Assembly: GCF_023277745.1 (NCBI RefSeq)
Contig: NZ_CP086322.1
Location: forward strand, 8,432,001-8,496,000
Reading direction: 5' to 3'
Source of the DNA: Streptomyces halobius
Lineage (GTDB): Bacteria > Actinomycetota > Actinomycetes > Streptomycetales > Streptomycetaceae
Length of the DNA: 64,000 nucleotides
The notes under the pieces were generated by a model, which was given only the letters and a program-made list of their open reading frames with translations, was not told the origin of the DNA and ran no database searches. Made by a program: the position numbers and the translations under genes. Below, in pieces: positions 52,077 through 60,155 of the stretch; position 1 is the stretch's first letter; each line of letters opens with the position of its first letter.

Positions 52077-52376
52077 TCAGGCCATCGCGTTCGTCCAGCC
52101 GTACGCCTCCCGGTGCGGCTGGCCGGGCGGCAGCGCGCCGACCTCCTGCATGTCGTGGTCGGCCGCCCGCATCAGCTGTGCGCCGATGTGATGCATCGCG
52201 CGGGCGGTCGCCAGCTCGTCCCCGATCGCCGGGATGTCCACGTCCTCGGGATTGCACCTGGCGGTGCCGAGTCCGGTCATCGTCGAGGTCCCGGTATCCA
52301 GTACCGCCCGTGCCTTGGTCGTCCCGTCCTCCTCGAAGAGGTACACATGGACGGTCCATTCCAGTGTCCTAGCCAT
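52077..52376 (-). CDS. DUF1876 (Rv1738-like) protein
   Basis: A 99-residue protein with the dsRBD-like DUF1876 fold: WTVHVYLFEEDGTTKARAVL then IGDELATARAMHHIGAQLM. Its mycobacterial relative Rv1738 is strongly induced in dormancy and resembles ribosome hibernation factors. It starts at ATG 52376. The 185 bp upstream, to the flavin oxidase gene, contain GTCCGTCCTCGG-like short repeats at about 52390-52420. Probably an OsdR target. Confidence 0.9.
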   Translation of the reverse strand: MARTLEWTVHVYLFEEDGTTKARAVLDTGTSTMTGLGTARCNPEDVDIPAIGDELATARAMHHIGAQLMRAADHDMQEVGALPPGQPHREAYGWTNAMA

Positions 52377-52561
52377 GATCGGCCTCCGCTCCGTCCTCGG
52401 CCTCCGCTCCGTCCGCCGGACGCGCCACCTCTCCGACGGAGGTCCGCGCCTGGGTACGCATACGCGCGCGGGCGCACCGTGCGGTCGGCCTCGTAGCTAC
52501 CACTGTCCGACGCCACCGGCGCCGACGGGCAGGGGCCAAAGGTCCCGGTGCCGCGGCAGGC

Positions 52562-53242
52562 TCACCCCGGGACCTCGATCCGGCGCCCGGTGATCTGCGT
52601 CGGGCGGATGACGATCCACTCCTGGCGCCCGCTGCCCGCCCAGGGCGCCGTGAACGCGTGTTCCTCCAGCGTGAGCGATTCGTCGAGATCGGTGACCACA
52701 TGGGCGGGCCCCATGACCAGCACGCTCCAGCCCTGCCGGAACGCGTCGTCGATGTGGTCGACCTCCAGCGCGGCCTCGTGCCCGGCGGCCGCGGCCGGCC
52801 CGGACCCGGGGAAGGCCCGGTAGCCGACCAGATCACCGACGACGGTGTAGTTCACGGGGAAGACGGCCGGCACGCCGTCCACCGTCACCGCCACCCGCCC
52901 CACGCCGTGCGAGGAGAGCCGTTCCCGGCATTCCGCGGTGCCGAGCTCCCGCATCTCGGGATGGCTGCCCGCCCGGTCGAAGCCCGGCGGCAGCTCCGCC
53001 GTCCCGCCGATCAGCTCGGCCACGGTGGTGTCCAGGGCGTCGGCGAGACGCAGCAGAAAGCCGATGCTGGGCGTGGCGGAGTGCTCTTCCACGTACTGGA
53101 GATAGCCCGTCGCGGCCCCGGCCCGCGCCGCCACCTCCGTACGGGACAGCCCCAGCTGCGCGCGGCGCATCGCGGTCCGGCGCCCCAGGTCGCCGTAGTC
53201 CGGCGCGGACGCGGGCCCGGAGCCGGTCTCGTGGCTGGTCAT
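52562..53242 (-). CDS. XRE helix-turn-helix fused to pyridoxamine 5'-phosphate oxidase-like domain
   Basis: The 226-residue fusion has an N-terminal Cro/C1 DNA-binding domain (about 14-75, LGRRTAMRRAQLGLSRTEVAARAG) followed by a split-barrel flavin-binding domain (about 95-220, GRVAVTVDGVPAVFPVNYTV). Such proteins may be flavin- or F420-responsive repressors, or enzymes that regulate their own genes. ATG 53242 follows AAGGGATG. The gene lies in the dormancy island between DUF1876 and UspA genes on the same strand. Confidence 0.9.
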   Translation of the reverse strand: MTSHETGSGPASAPDYGDLGRRTAMRRAQLGLSRTEVAARAGAATGYLQYVEEHSATPSIGFLLRLADALDTTVAELIGGTAELPPGFDRAGSHPEMRELGTAECRERLSSHGVGRVAVTVDGVPAVFPVNYTVVGDLVGYRAFPGSGPAAAAGHEAALEVDHIDDAFRQGWSVLVMGPAHVVTDLDESLTLEEHAFTAPWAGSGRQEWIVIRPTQITGRRIEVPG

Positions 53243-53345
53243 CGGGCACACATCCCTTCCTATCGTGCACACGTCCGGTCCTGGGGAGTGCCGCCGACCG
53301 GGTCACTGCCGAACGGGCCGCCGCCGACCGGCCCGGCCGGCACGT

Positions 53346-54236
53346 TCACTCGTGCGGCACCACCGCCACCGGACACGGAGCATGATGGACGGCCGCCTGG
53401 ACCACATGCCCGATCCGTGGCGCCAGCACATGCAGCCGGTGCCGGCGGCCCACGGCGAGCAGCCCACCGCCCTCGGCACCAGTGAGCAGCCCATGCGCCG
53501 GGCTCTCCAGCACCACACGCTCGTCGACGGTCACCCAGGGGAACCGCTCCCGCCATGGTTGCAGCGCTTCCATGAGCTCCTGCCGGGCGTCCTTCGCCGA
53601 GATCTCCGCGACATACGGCTCCACACCGCCGCCCCGGTTGTACGCATGCGCCGGAAGGTGCCTGCCGTGCACGGCGCGCAGGGGGTCGCCCCGCCGCGCG
53701 GCGGTTTCGAAGGCGAACTCCAGCAGCGCCTCGCAGGGGTCCTTCAGGCCCAGCCCGACCACCACATCGCGGTCCTTCTCCACCGGCAGGGGAGCGTGCT
53801 GGTCCCGTACCAGGACCGTGGGGACGCCGGAGCGGGTCACGATCTGGAGCGCGAGCTCACCGACGACATAGCCCGCCATGGTGCCCAGCTCCCGGGTGCC
53901 GAGGACCAGCAGGTCCGACTCCCCGGCGGCGTCCGTCAGCGCGTCCAGCGGGTCCTGCGCCACCAGCGCCTCGTCCACCGGCAGGTCCGGATGCCGGGCC
54001 CGGACCGTCTCACGGGCCTGGTCCATGATCCGGTGGGGCCAGTAGTTCTGGTCCTGCTCGTCCGGACGGTGCGGATCCTCCGGCGCGAGCATCACCCAGG
54101 CATGCAGCAGCCGCAGCCGGGCCTGCCGCAGCCCGGCTTCGTGCGCCGCCCACAGGACCGCGGACCGCGACTCGGGGGAACCGTCCAGACCGACGGTGAC
54201 GACGTCGTGCGCCGCCTGGCTGACAGCCTCGCTCAT
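53346..54236 (-). CDS. Universal stress protein, two UspA domains
   Basis: A 296-residue tandem UspA protein. Domain one (about 10-145) contains LGTRELGTMAGYVVGELAL, a modified ATP-binding motif; domain two ends with APRIGHVVQAAVHHAPCPVA. GGAG lies before ATG 54236. It is distinct from the other tandem UspA gene at 50629, being only moderately similar. Located in the dormancy island, with repeats and a GGCCCTTCGGCCC palindrome upstream. Confidence 0.9.
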   Translation of the reverse strand: MSEAVSQAAHDVVTVGLDGSPESRSAVLWAAHEAGLRQARLRLLHAWVMLAPEDPHRPDEQDQNYWPHRIMDQARETVRARHPDLPVDEALVAQDPLDALTDAAGESDLLVLGTRELGTMAGYVVGELALQIVTRSGVPTVLVRDQHAPLPVEKDRDVVVGLGLKDPCEALLEFAFETAARRGDPLRAVHGRHLPAHAYNRGGGVEPYVAEISAKDARQELMEALQPWRERFPWVTVDERVVLESPAHGLLTGAEGGGLLAVGRRHRLHVLAPRIGHVVQAAVHHAPCPVAVVPHE

Positions 54237-54628
54237 GGCCTCGCTCCATTTCTCCCGCCGGCCGCGGCCGGGACGGTCTCCTCCCCGACGGGACGGTCTC
54301 CTCCCTGACCGGCGCGGTCTCCTCCCTTCAAGGGTGATCGGATCCGGGCCGGTCGCGGCATGAGCCACTCGGCCCCATCGGGCATCCGGCGGGACCGGAG
54401 GGAGCCGCATGGTCGACGTGGCCTACCGGTGGTCTACGAGTGGTCTACCGGAAGGCCCTTCGGCCCTGGCCGCGGCACCGACCCCGCCCGGCGTCGTCCG
54501 TCATTCGTGGAGCCCGTCATGATCGGAGCCCCTCATGATCGGAGCCCGTGATGCCCAGGGTCCGGCCGGGTGCCGACCGGGCCCCGGGCCGTTCCGGTGA
54601 TCAGTGGCAGACGATCACCGGTGACCGG
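54237..54628. promoter_or_regulatory. Gene-free region upstream of UspA: 20-bp triplicate and DosR-like box
   Basis: Three 20-bp units, GGGACGGTCTCCTCCCCGAC and variants, lie at 54270, 54290 and 54310, 34-93 bp upstream of the UspA start. GGCCCTTCGGCCCTGG at about 54453-54468 matches the TTCGGCCCTGG found in the devR-like promoter region. No gene is seen in this stretch. Confidence 0.6.
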
Positions 54629-55480
54629 TCAGCGCTGTCCGACCAGCTGCCCGGCCAGCTTGTTGAGGCGCTTGAGGGTGCGCTCGTCGGTGGCCGACCG
54701 GGCCGGATCGACACGCTGATCGCGGTCGTAGTAGGCGCCGTTGACGATCTCGGTGGCCGGGTCGCACAGCCGCACCACATGCTCGGCGCCCTCGGCCGCC
54801 GAGGCTCCCTTGAGCCCGTACAGCGACAGCAGGCCGGTCTCACAGACGCCCGGGTGGACGGAGACGGCGGTTACCCGCGGATCGGCGGCGAAGACCGTCA
54901 GCGCCAGCTGCGATTGGGCGTACGCGGCGAGCCGGGAGTAGCGGCGGGCCCGGTTGGGGTCGCTCCACTGGATGGAGGCGGTGCGGTGCAGCGAGGACGA
55001 GACGTTGACGACGCGGCCGCCGGGTTCGCTGGTGAGCGCCGGCTCCAGCAGACAGGTCAGCAGGTAGTGCGCGAGGAAGTTCACCTGGAAGGCGATCTCG
55101 TTGCCGTCCGCGGTGACGGTGTGCCGTTCGGGCGCCGCCACCGCTGCGTTGTTCACCAGGACGTCCAGGTGCGGGTGCTCCTGGACGACCCGGTGGGCCA
55201 GCGCCGTGACCTCCTCCAGGGAGGCGAAGTCCGCGGCGAACGGGCGCAGACGGGCGCCGTCGAGGCCCGCCCTGGCGACGAGCCGGTCGGTGGTGGCCTG
55301 CGCCTCCTCGGCGGTGCGGCCGTGCACGAGGACGGTCGCGCCCCGCTCGGCGAGCTGCCGTGCGGTCTCGTACCCGATGCCGGAGGTGGCACCGGTGACC
55401 AGGACGGTACGGGAGGCGCGATCGGCGGTGGACGCCGCGGACGTGGTGGCGGGGGTGACGGACGGGTCGGTGTGGGACAT
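54629..55480 (-). CDS. Short-chain dehydrogenase/reductase with altered catalytic motif
   Basis: A 283-residue SDR with NAD(P)-binding TGATSGIGYETAR, NNAAVAAPE and Ser in NVSSSLHR. The catalytic motif is YAQSQ where YxxxK is expected, so the proton-relay Lys is replaced by Gln and activity may be reduced or changed. The first 23 residues are Ser/Thr/Ala-rich. The C-terminus resembles retinol dehydrogenase/WWOX-like members. It lies alone, convergent with nothing near. A weak promoter (TTGAGG...GGATAA) is present at about 55680-55710. Confidence 0.9.
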   Translation of the reverse strand: MSHTDPSVTPATTSAASTADRASRTVLVTGATSGIGYETARQLAERGATVLVHGRTAEEAQATTDRLVARAGLDGARLRPFAADFASLEEVTALAHRVVQEHPHLDVLVNNAAVAAPERHTVTADGNEIAFQVNFLAHYLLTCLLEPALTSEPGGRVVNVSSSLHRTASIQWSDPNRARRYSRLAAYAQSQLALTVFAADPRVTAVSVHPGVCETGLLSLYGLKGASAAEGAEHVVRLCDPATEIVNGAYYDRDQRVDPARSATDERTLKRLNKLAGQLVGQR

Positions 55481-56213
55481 GGCTCTTCCGGAATACGAGC
55501 ACGCGGCGCGGCCCGTACGCCACGAGGGCGGTACAGGGCGGGCACACGTGCGGGACAGACAGGGGAGGGAGGGGAGGGGCGAAGGAACGCCCGCTTCACC
55601 CGGCAGCGCGGCTCACGACGCGGCGGCTCGTATGGGGCGGCCGGTCGAGCAGGAGCCATGCGCTGTTCACAGCATTTATCCAACTCGCTTGCGTACAGGG
55701 CCTCAAGGGATACGGCGGGTTCTTGATGACGCCCTGATAGGAGGGCCGCCGCGACGGGGTGGGCCCTCGTCGGCCGGAGGGTGGGGCTGGGCGTGGTGTG
55801 CCGGTGCCTGGTCGGCCGACGCGCGTCGGTGGCCGGTGCGACGGCGGAGCGCGGTCCTGCCGGCGCCTGGGCCCCGGCGCCGGCAGGACTGCTCGGGGCG
55901 CGACGGTGAGGCGTCGCGCTGAGGGGAAATCTATGGGCTGATGGGGTGGGAGGTACGGCGTGCGGGGCAGGTATTTGCGGCTCTCTTACGGCGGAGCTGC
56001 GCTTCCTGACGGCGCCGATGCGCCGCCCCGCGTGCCATCGTGCTCTCCTGGGCGCCGTTGCGCTGCGTTGCGTGCCACCGTGCTTTCCTGGGCGCCGTTG
56101 CGCTGCCCTGGGCGGCTGTTCGCCGGGTCGCCCGTCCGCCGTTCGGCCCATGCGGGGACGGGCGGTCGCTGGCAGAGTGAAGACGGGGTGCCGAGCACAG
56201 GAGGCGGATTGCC
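55481..56213. other. Gene-free region with 40-bp tandem repeat
   Basis: These 733 bp contain the SDR promoter side (an A/T-richer patch at 55660-55720), then GC-rich sequence without a credible gene. Two 40-bp units at 56031-56070 and 56071-56110 (CGTGCCAYCGTGCTYTCCTG, then GGCGCCGTTGCGCTG) lie 105-185 bp upstream of the VOC gene. Confidence 0.6.
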
Positions 56214-57005
56214 ATGTCGGCCACCGGCCCCACCGCTGCGGCACGGGGTGTGCCGTGCTGGGTGACCTTGATGACGCACGATCTGCCGGCCGCGCAGGAT
56301 TTCTATGCGGCGGTCCTCGGCTGGCGCTTCCGGCCCGGTGGGCTGGGGGTGGAGTTCTCCATCGCGCTGGCCGACCGGCAGCCGGTCGCCGGCATCGGGG
56401 CGCTGTTGCCGAGTTGGCAGGTCGCGGTGGCCTGGATGCCGTACTTCGCCGTGGACAGCGCGGATGAGACCGCGGCCCGAATCCTGGAGCGCGGCGCCAC
56501 CGTCGCCGTCGGCCCCCTGGCGGTGGGCGACGGACGCGCCGCCATAGCCGCCGACCGGGACGGCGCGGTCTTCGGGCTGTGGCAGGGCCAGACCCTGTCA
56601 TGGGCCGTCGGGAACGGCAGCGCGCCCTCCTGCCTGGAACTGCGCACCCGCGACGCCTTCGACGCCGCCATCTTCTACGCGGAGGTGTTGGGCTGGGCGT
56701 CCAAGGAGCCGGGCTCGTGCGATGTCACGTACGAGCACGACGAGGTGATGGTGCGCGACGGTGACCAGACCGTGGCCGCGCTGCGTGGCGGGGGCGTCGA
56801 AGCCGCCCCCGACCCGCATATCCGGCCCCGCTGGCATGTCTACTTCCCCGTCGAGGACATCGAGAAGGTCACCGCGGCCGCCGTGGCGGCGGGCGGCACT
56901 GTCACCCCCGTGACGCCGACCACGGTGAGCACGGGGTGCCAGGCCGTCATCCGCGACCCGGACGGGGGGCTCTTCACGGTCTCGACTTCACCCGACGTGC
57001 TGTAG
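56214..57005 (+). CDS. VOC family protein, two domains (paralogue of 13814-14623)
   Basis: A 263-residue tandem VOC protein. Domain starts are AAQDFYAAVLGW and AAIFYAEVLGW. Identity to the first copy is high throughout, including the preceding bases (AGGAGGC...GCC before ATG), so the two arose by duplication of gene plus leader. The upstream regions then diverged. Substrate unknown. AGGAGG lies before ATG 56214. Confidence 0.88.
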   Translation: MSATGPTAAARGVPCWVTLMTHDLPAAQDFYAAVLGWRFRPGGLGVEFSIALADRQPVAGIGALLPSWQVAVAWMPYFAVDSADETAARILERGATVAVGPLAVGDGRAAIAADRDGAVFGLWQGQTLSWAVGNGSAPSCLELRTRDAFDAAIFYAEVLGWASKEPGSCDVTYEHDEVMVRDGDQTVAALRGGGVEAAPDPHIRPRWHVYFPVEDIEKVTAAAVAAGGTVTPVTPTTVSTGCQAVIRDPDGGLFTVSTSPDVL

Positions 57006-57054
57006 AGCCGGAGCCCGAGCGGGAGCCCGCCTTCGGCCGCTGTCGGCGGGCGCG

Positions 57055-57516
57055 TCAGTCGCCGGGTTCGGGAGTGATGTGGACCGCGGCCTCTTCCGCT
57101 GACGCGGCCCCGCCGTCGATTCCCACGTCGCGCGCGACGACGTCATTGCTGCTGCCCAGCGGGAAGCCCTGGTCCGAGCCCACAATCCGGCCCGCGCGGC
57201 GGTCACCGACCTCCTCGTCGAGCGGCTCGCCCTCGCCGCCGGGCTGGTCGCCGATGTCGTCGCCGTCGGGGACGACGATCTCCGGCAGCTCTTTGGCCAG
57301 CCGCTGTTCGAGGGTTTCGCCGTCGTGCTGCTCCCGCGCGGTGGTGCCCGGGTGATTCACCACGAAGGGTCTCTCTGGTGGTGAGTAGCCTTGGTCCAGC
57401 ATCTGATCGAGCCCCGGCTCATCGAGGGCGTTTTCCATATCCAGGTCGTCGGGGTAGTCCTGCGGATCGGATCTGGACGGCTGGTATACCTCATCGCCCA
57501 TCGCGTCGTCGGACAT
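57055..57516 (-). CDS. DUF5709 family protein
   Basis: A 153-residue, strongly acidic soluble protein with the family blocks LDQMLDQGYSPPERPFVVN, a GTT...GETLEQRLAKELPE stretch and an acidic, Gly-rich C-terminus. Actinobacterial and of unknown function. It is convergent with the VOC gene, 50 bp away. Confidence 0.88.
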   Translation of the reverse strand: MSDDAMGDEVYQPSRSDPQDYPDDLDMENALDEPGLDQMLDQGYSPPERPFVVNHPGTTAREQHDGETLEQRLAKELPEIVVPDGDDIGDQPGGEGEPLDEEVGDRRAGRIVGSDQGFPLGSSNDVVARDVGIDGGAASAEEAAVHITPEPGD

Positions 57517-57811
57517 GGCCGCTCTCCTTCTGCGGATGCGATCGTGGGCTCAGACTGGGCTGCCGAGTCCGTGTGGAACGCTGAAGGCTTTCGCGTCCTT
57601 CACCTGCTCAACATTCTCGTCCACTTGCCCACGGCGCGGTAATCCTGAGACCGATGCACTCGACGGAGAGCGTCCTTTCTCCTGTTACGCGGCGGAGGCG
57701 GACGTGCTGTCGCATCCGGGAATGGACAGGCCCGAACGGGCGGGCCGCGGCTTCGGCCGCATGGGTGGCGGCCGCTCGCCCGGCAGCCCGTCCGCCAGGT
57801 GCCCGGAGTCG
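57517..57811. other. Intergenic region, nothing supported
   Basis: The 295 bp between the DUF5709 and DUF2795 genes carry the DUF5709 promoter side. GGCCGCGGCTTCGGCCGC at about 57747 is a short hairpin that may end the DUF2795 transcript. Confidence 0.45.
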
Positions 57812-58228
57812 TCAGCCGCGGTGCTCTTCGGTGCCGAGCCCGAGGGACTGGGCAATGCTCTGTATGTTGCCGAACCGCTCGTCCTGGGGGAGCCGCTCGG
57901 CCAGTGCGACCAATTCGTCCGGTGCGTTATTGCGCCGGAGCGTCGCGATGATGGTGCTCTTGCCTGCGGGGTAAACGCTGCGGCCGAGGTGCTGAGCGAG
58001 CTCGGAACGCACACCGACATCCTGGGCGGTCATGCCGCGCGGCGGGGCGCCCGTGAACACCGTGTCGGGATTGGCCGGTGCCACCAGCGGTTCTCCGCCT
58101 GCCGGTTGAAGATCCCGCTCTTCCTCCGCCCGCACCGAGCGGTTTCCTGCCAATTCCCTCTGAATCTGCTTCTTCAGCAGGTCGTCCCGGGCGGGGCCGA
58201 TCTTCTCCGTACCGTGTTCCATGACCAT
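57812..58228 (-). CDS. DUF2795 family protein
   Basis: A 138-residue soluble protein with the DUF2795 helical block in its second half (MTAQDVGVRSELAQHLGRSVYPAGKSTIIATLRRN). The first half is charged (KKQIQRELAGNRSVRAEEER). GGAGGG sits five bases before ATG 58228. Function is unknown; family members occur widely in actinobacterial stress-type regions. Confidence 0.88.
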   Translation of the reverse strand: MVMEHGTEKIGPARDDLLKKQIQRELAGNRSVRAEEERDLQPAGGEPLVAPANPDTVFTGAPPRGMTAQDVGVRSELAQHLGRSVYPAGKSTIIATLRRNNAPDELVALAERLPQDERFGNIQSIAQSLGLGTEEHRG

Positions 58229-58480
58229 TTCTGCCCTCCAGGGTTATACGCCCCTACTAGGCCGGGCACCGCCGTGCCGGTCAGGCTCCTCCGGCGGAGT
58301 GCTCTGTCATCACGGAATGCCCATTATCCCTCCGCGACAACAGTCCGGCAGCGGAGATTCAACGGCTGGTACGGAGGACGTACGGCCGCATACGGTACGT
58401 GAGCGTAGCTGCCCGATTCAGCGGTCCGCACAGCGGACGGGCTATCGTGATCACCGCGGTTTCCTCTGAAAGGGGGCTGC

Positions 58481-59041
58481 GTGTCCATAGGGAAAGCTCG
58501 GATCCCCTTGCTCAACGAACCCACTGATTCCGAAACCCACACTCATGCCCATGCCACCGATGCCCATCCCGGTGCCGGCACCGGTGCTGACGGCCCTGCC
58601 GCTCGCCGGGTACCTGTGCCCGCCCCACGAGGTGCGTTGATGCGTGGCCAGTGGCCGGTGCTGGGAGTTGTGGCACTCGGCGGTGCGCTGGGGGCATCCG
58701 CCCGCTACGGCGCGTCGCTGCTGTGGCCGACGGCCGCCGGCTCATTCCCCTGGACCACGCTCCTCGTCAACGCCGTCGGGTGTGCCGTGATCGGTGTCTT
58801 CATGGTGATGATCACCGATGTGTGGGCCGCCCACCGCCTTGTGCGCCCCTTCTTCGGCACCGGCGTCCTCGGCGGCTTCACCACCTTCTCCGCGTACGCG
58901 GCGGACATCCAGCACCTGGTGACGGAGGGCCGCGCCCGGACCGGACTGGCCTACCTCGCCCTCACGCTGATCGCGGCACTGGCGGCGGTGTGGCTCGCGG
59001 CGGTGCTCACCCGTCGCGTCATTGTCTGGAGGCAGCAGTGA
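58481..59041 (+). CDS. crcB: CrcB/Fluc fluoride channel, first subunit, with His-rich N-terminus
   Basis: A 186-residue protein whose four-helix channel core starts at about residue 60 ([26 protein letters not shown] with the pore Asn, [12 protein letters not shown] with the Phe/Ser box). Fluc channels are dual-topology dimers exporting F-. The first 50 residues are an unusual hydrophilic extension with [13 protein letters not shown] 58481 has AAAGGGGGC upstream; ATG 58640 would give the bare channel. The stop overlaps the next gene's GTG by four bases. Confidence 0.93.
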   Translation: MSIGKARIPLLNEPTDSETHTHAHATDAHPGAGTGADGPAARRVPVPAPRGALMRGQWPVLGVVALGGALGASARYGASLLWPTAAGSFPWTTLLVNAVGCAVIGVFMVMITDVWAAHRLVRPFFGTGVLGGFTTFSAYAADIQHLVTEGRARTGLAYLALTLIAALAAVWLAAVLTRRVIVWRQQ

Positions 59042-59406
59042 AGACCACCGGACCGGCCCTGCGCGCGACGATTTTCGTCGGTGAGAACGACACCTGGCAC
59101 CACAAGCCGGTGTTCACCGAGATCGTGCACCGGGCGCACCGGGCCGGGCTGTCCGGGGCCTCGGTCTTCCGCGGCATCGAGGGATTCGGCGCCTCGTCCA
59201 TGATCCACACCACCCGGCTGCTCTCGCTGAGCGAAGACCTCCCGGTCGCCGTCGTCCTCGTCGACACCGAGGAGCGGATCCGCGGCTTCCTGCCGCAGTT
59301 GGACGAGTTGCTGGGGGACGGCCAGGGGGACGGCCAGGGGGACGGTCTGGTCGTCCTCGACGTGTGCGAGGCCATCCGGTACGGCCGAGGCAAGGAGACG
59401 CGGTGA
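59038..59406 (+). CDS. DUF190 family protein
   Basis: A 122-residue soluble protein with a PII-like fold ([34 protein letters not shown]). DUF190 proteins are encoded between paired crcB genes in many actinobacteria and may regulate the channel or bind an anion. [12 protein letters not shown] repeat lies near residue 100. GTG 59038 and the TGA at 59404 overlap both neighbours, so all three genes are coupled. Confidence 0.92.
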   Translation: MKTTGPALRATIFVGENDTWHHKPVFTEIVHRAHRAGLSGASVFRGIEGFGASSMIHTTRLLSLSEDLPVAVVLVDTEERIRGFLPQLDELLGDGQGDGQGDGLVVLDVCEAIRYGRGKETR

Positions 59407-59777
59407 ACTGGCTGTTGGTCATCGCCGGCGGGGCCGTCGGCGCGCCGCTGCGCTATCTCACCGACCGCGCCGTCCAGGCGAAGCTCGACGCGGTCTTCCC
59501 CTGGGGGACCTTCACCGTCAATGTCGTCGGATGCCTCGTCCTGGGCCTGATAACCGGCGCGGCGACCAGCGGTGCCGCGTCCTCGCAGGTCCAACTCCTC
59601 CTGGGCACCGGCCTCTGCGGAGCGCTGACGACCTACTCCACCTTCTCGTACGAAACCCTGCGCCTCGCCGAGGACGGCGCCCGCTTCTTCGCCGCGGCGA
59701 ACATCGCGGCCAGCCTGACGGCGGGCCTCGGCGCCGTCTTCGCGGGGGCGGCGCTGGCGGAGGCGGTGTGGGCCTGA
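59403..59777 (+). CDS. crcB: CrcB/Fluc fluoride channel, second subunit
   Basis: A 124-residue four-helix protein with [26 protein letters not shown] and [12 protein letters not shown]. Together with the first CrcB it probably forms a heterodimeric fluoride channel in which each subunit has a fixed orientation. GTG 59403 overlaps the DUF190 stop. No fluoride riboswitch could be identified upstream of the operon. Confidence 0.93.
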   Translation: MNWLLVIAGGAVGAPLRYLTDRAVQAKLDAVFPWGTFTVNVVGCLVLGLITGAATSGAASSQVQLLLGTGLCGALTTYSTFSYETLRLAEDGARFFAAANIAASLTAGLGAVFAGAALAEAVWA

Positions 59778-60155
59778 TGCGTGTTTTCCGCACGCGGTTG
59801 CTCCGGTCACCATGGCACGTGCCGCAGAGCGGCAGCGCCCCATTGATCATCCGACAGGTCCCCACATGCCACGCACCTGATCATCCCGGGCTGACCTCGC
59901 CCAAGGCAGCCAGTTCCCTTTCCCGCGCGGCGCCGGCCTGACCACCGCCGAGGCGGTCGTGGGCCCACGGTCCTCGCCCACCGCGCCGCAACGCCCGAGA
60001 GCCTGCGCCCGCTCGGCCGGGTCGTCCGCCCCCACCGCACCCGAATCGTCAGCGGCACCCGACTCAGCCCGGTGCGGACCGCGAAGCCCGGGCAGCCCCC
60101 TGCGTCGATGGCCCTCGTGATCGGCGGGGCGGCGATCACATCGTCCCGGCCGGCG
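59778..60155. other. Intergenic region, possible gene scraps
   Basis: Between the convergent fluoride operon and helR. GTGCG-tgttttc-CGCAC at about 59779 is a small hairpin that may end the crcB transcript. A plus-strand stretch at about 59895-60110 has protein-like composition but is short and without start or motif. No supported gene. Confidence 0.4.

Noticed and set aside
58230..58480. Fluoride riboswitch before crcB
   Set aside because: I looked for the conserved GGNGATG...pseudoknot pattern and found only a weak GGGCTATCGTGATCACCGC resemblance. Not enough to call without a covariance search.
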